Shown here piece by piece: positions 61,914-64,000 of a stretch of 64,000 nucleotides of DNA; the stretch's first letter is position 1; each line of letters starts with the position of its first letter. This stretch comes from Agaribacillus sp965228415. Lineage in GTDB: Bacteria; Bacteroidota; Bacteroidia; Cytophagales; Cyclobacteriaceae. The position numbers and the translations under genes are program-made. The notes under the pieces are model-generated. The model worked only from the letters and a program-made list of their open reading frames with translations, made no database searches and had not been told where the DNA came from. The stretch covers positions 7,998,001-8,062,000 of the forward strand of contig OZ245814.1 in assembly GCA_965228415.1 (NCBI GenBank). Direction: 5' to 3'.

Positions 61914-64000
61914 ATGAATAGAATAATTTGGTCTAATGTGATCACGGGTGTGATGTTGTGCATACTCCTGATCAACCCATCAGCTGTGGCCGCCAATACT
62001 TACGGCGATGACCTGACTTGTACCCCAAATGTGTGGGTGGAGAACTTTAGCAGTTTAGGCAATGGAACTACCCAGGACAATGGCTCCACCGGATGGAGCA
62101 GGGATATTTCCAATACCAATTTAAATAATGATGATCATGTAGAAGTGCGAAATAAGCGCTTTTCATTTAACGACACAGATGGAGAAGCGGTCTGGCGTTC
62201 GGAGGTTATTAATATTTCAGCATATGTTGATCTTTTACTAACGGTTGATTTAAGTGCCTCGGGATCTCTGGAAGATGCCGACTATATCAGGGTGTATTAC
62301 AAGTTAAACGGCGGACCCGAAAAAATTTTACAAAAAGGGTCCCAAAAGAACTTTTTTGATCCTATTGAGGCAAATACCACTTTTCCCCTTAATGGAAATA
62401 CCTTGCAAATCGTAGTCAGGGCCAGGAACTCGGCGGAAAATGAGTTTTATTACTTTGATAATGTAAGACTATTTTCAAGTAAACCCAGAATTGTAGCCTC
62501 GGGAGGAAACTTGTCCTGCGAGACTTCCTCCGTGAACCTTTCGGCGAGTACTGCCATTCCCGGCACCACGTATAGTTGGACAGGGCCGGGAGGATTTACT
62601 TCCGATGCCCAAAATCCCGGTGTAAGTGTAGCGGGGCAATATACGGTTACAGTCAATAACCCGGCAAACGGCTGTTCGTCATCCAAAACTGTGGAAGTGA
62701 CAGCATTTGATGGCCCCGAGATATGGGCCGAATCTTTTGACCTTGCTGACGGTACTTCCAATGATAATGGTGCTACGGCATGGTCTACACAAATAGTACC
62801 CATTGAACCGGTAGGAGGGGCAGGGGAAACTTTCTTTGATGTCAGATCTAAGGAATTTTTTGTTTTTAACCTGGATGGTGAAGGCATATGGACCTCTGAA
62901 ACAATTGATATCAGCAATGCCGGAGACGTGGCAGTTTCCTTGAATGCGGAAGGTTTCGGGGGGCTCAACAATAATCCTTCTTCCAATCAATATGATTACT
63001 TCAGGGTATTTTATAAATTGGATGGAGGATCTGAGACCAGTATAGCAAGCTTTGAAGGCGATTTGCCCTTTACAACCATCACCTCTTCAGGTAATATTTC
63101 TGGAAACACACTCCAGATTGTACTGAGAATTAAAACCACGGGGCTGGAGGAACATTATGCGTTTGACAATGTAAGTGTGTTCTCAAAAAGTCTAAACCTT
63201 GGGCTTACGGCTTCGGGAGGTACTTTGTCCTGTGATGTTGGCAGTGTTACCCTTACATCAAATGCGACGCTGCCGGGGGTAACTTATAGTTGGACAGGTC
63301 CCAATGGTTTTTCATCGGGGCAACAAAACCCCGTAGTTTCCAATGCAGGGACCTACACCGTAACGGCTATGGCACCCAATGGTTGCTCAGAGTCTGTTGC
63401 TGTAGAGGTCGTTGGTCCTTCGAACGAGACGCAAACCTTATGGTATGAGAAATTTGCAGGGTTGGCGAATGGTTCGACTTCAGATAATGGTTCAACCGCA
63501 TGGTCTATTGAAAATAGCAAAGGTACTTTTGCCGTTTCAAACAGTAAAATTAAGATATCAAATAATGATGATGAAGGCGTCTGGCGATCGGAAATAATTA
63601 ATATCGCTGCTCAGGCCTCTGTAAATGCTACCGTGGAATTAAGCAGTGGGATCGATAACGGAGAAACCTGGGAAAATGCGGATTATATCAAAGTATTTTA
63701 TAAACTTGACGGGGGGGCTGAAATCCCTTTTAAAGATGGTTTCCATGTTGGAAAAAGCGTTAATGTTAAAGCGAGCGCCAACTGGTTAACCGGGAATACA
63801 ATACAAGTAGTGGTGCGTGCGGTCACTACTGCCAACAGCGAAAGATACTATTTTGACAGGGTAAAAATTACAGCCAATACCAGTGCCGGACTAAATGTCA
63901 CGGCATCCGCTGGCGGCCAACTTACATGTGCAAATACACAGGTGATCCTGTCTACCAATATGAGCCCGGTCGGGGCGAGTTTTAACTGGGTAGGACCCGG
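61914..64000 (+). CDS. Large secreted modular protein with repeated beta-sandwich and Ig-like modules (3' end outside window)
   Basis: The frame is open from ATG 61914 to the right edge (695 codons plus two bases) with no stop. A signal peptide is evident: MNRIIWSNVITGVMLCILLI, cleavage near AVAA. Modules of about 230-240 residues repeat, beginning at 62034, 62724 and 63441. Each has part A of about 150 residues (ENFSSLGNGTTQDNGSTGW; VWRSEVINIS; DYIRVYYKLNGG; NTLQIVVRARN; YYFDNVRLF), then an Ig/PKD-like part B of about 80 residues (SGGNLSCE, TYSWTGPGGFTS, GQYTVTV, NGCSSS) with a likely disulfide. The architecture suggests an extracellular adhesin, matrix protein or long scaffold; a C-terminal secretion or catalytic domain could lie beyond the window. 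Confidence 0.88.
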   Translation, partial: MNRIIWSNVITGVMLCILLINPSAVAANTYGDDLTCTPNVWVENFSSLGNGTTQDNGSTGWSRDISNTNLNNDDHVEVRNKRFSFNDTDGEAVWRSEVINISAYVDLLLTVDLSASGSLEDADYIRVYYKLNGGPEKILQKGSQKNFFDPIEANTTFPLNGNTLQIVVRARNSAENEFYYFDNVRLFSSKPRIVASGGNLSCETSSVNLSASTAIPGTTYSWTGPGGFTSDAQNPGVSVAGQYTVTVNNPANGCSSSKTVEVTAFDGPEIWAESFDLADGTSNDNGATAWSTQIVPIEPVGGAGETFFDVRSKEFFVFNLDGEGIWTSETIDISNAGDVAVSLNAEGFGGLNNNPSSNQYDYFRVFYKLDGGSETSIASFEGDLPFTTITSSGNISGNTLQIVLRIKTTGLEEHYAFDNVSVFSKSLNLGLTASGGTLSCDVGSVTLTSNATLPGVTYSWTGPNGFSSGQQNPVVSNAGTYTVTAMAPNGCSESVAVEVVGPSNETQTLWYEKFAGLANGSTSDNGSTAWSIENSKGTFAVSNSKIKISNNDDEGVWRSEIINIAAQASVNATVELSSGIDNGETWENADYIKVFYKLDGGAEIPFKDGFHVGKSVNVKASANWLTGNTIQVVVRAVTTANSERYYFDRVKITANTSAGLNVTASAGGQLTCANTQVILSTNMSPVGASFNWVGP
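62034..64000 (+). repeat. Three tandem coding modules of about 690-717 bp
   Basis: Module starts are the Trp codons at 62034, 62724 and 63441, giving periods of 690 and 717 bases. The match is at protein level (W-x-E/Y-x-F, DNGxTxW, VWRSE or IWTSE, FDNV); the DNA has clearly diverged, so the array is old or under diversifying change. The third module is cut by the window edge. Confidence 0.75.

Noticed and set aside
62450..62986. 178-residue minus-strand frame within the repeat protein
   Set aside because: It is antisense to an open reading frame with signal peptide and clear repeated modules; a composition shadow.
1..64000. CRISPR arrays, tRNA/rRNA genes, insertion sequences, phage or plasmid origins
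   Set aside because: I looked for regularly spaced direct repeats, tRNA T-loop sequences, transposase motifs and terminal inverted repeats and found none that hold up; absence by eye is not proof.

Overview
The window looks like a chromosomal stretch from a free-living, probably aerobic or facultative member of the Bacteroidota (Cytophagales-like). The reasons are the stacked SusC/SusD outer-membrane pairs, ECF sigma/FecR/TonB-receptor signalling sets, many short lipoprotein signal peptides, DUF4249 and DUF4974-type domains, FG-GAP/ASPIC propeller lipoproteins, A/T-rich spacers with few strong Shine-Dalgarno sites, and multi-domain Ig-like secreted proteins. I see no tRNA, rRNA, CRISPR array, insertion sequence or phage gene.

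Layout. (1) 1-11864, plus strand: the end of a SusC, its SusD, then a LamG protein, a c-type cytochrome/propeller lipoprotein, two ThuA proteins, a DUF1080 protein and an SDR. (2) 12214-29110, minus strand, convergent with (1): ECF sigma, FecR, SusC, SusD, FG-GAP/ASPIC lipoprotein, DUF1549/DUF1553 cytochrome, DUF1501, DUF1080 and an exported Gfo/Idh/MocA oxidoreductase. Together (1) and (2) resemble two facing uptake loci whose enzymes are of the 3-keto-glycoside (ThuA, ThuB-like, DUF1080) and PVC-type cytochrome kinds, with no classical glycoside hydrolase. (3) 29593-32359, plus strand: a Crp/Fnr-like palindrome, a small membrane protein, a 75-residue unknown, a cupin and a di-haem cytochrome c peroxidase. 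(4) 32375-37456, minus strand: a second ECF sigma/FecR/TonB receptor set ending in a DUF4249 lipoprotein. (5) 37876-46420: a GT4/GT5-like glycosyltransferase plus GH57 enzyme on the plus strand. They face a minus-strand run of GH31 glucosidase, STAS protein, RsbW-like ATPase, receiver-PP2C phosphatase and pyrophosphatase. This looks like internal alpha-glucan metabolism beside a partner-switching module. (6) 47315-57847, plus strand: a third ECF sigma/FecR/SusC/SusD/FG-GAP locus, followed by a convergent orphan FG-GAP lipoprotein (57879-61196). (7) 61914 to the right edge: the start of a large secreted protein built from repeated modules of about 230-240 residues. It runs off the window.

Regulation. 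Three complete sigma/anti-sigma/transducer sets imply that outer-membrane substrate binding switches on each uptake locus. Hairpins follow all three SusD genes, and others lie in both FecR-SusC gaps. They may tune the ratio of receptor to downstream genes by partial termination. The partner-switching genes suggest a stress or energy signal acting near the glucan genes. All functions are inferred by reading translated sequence; no database search was run.
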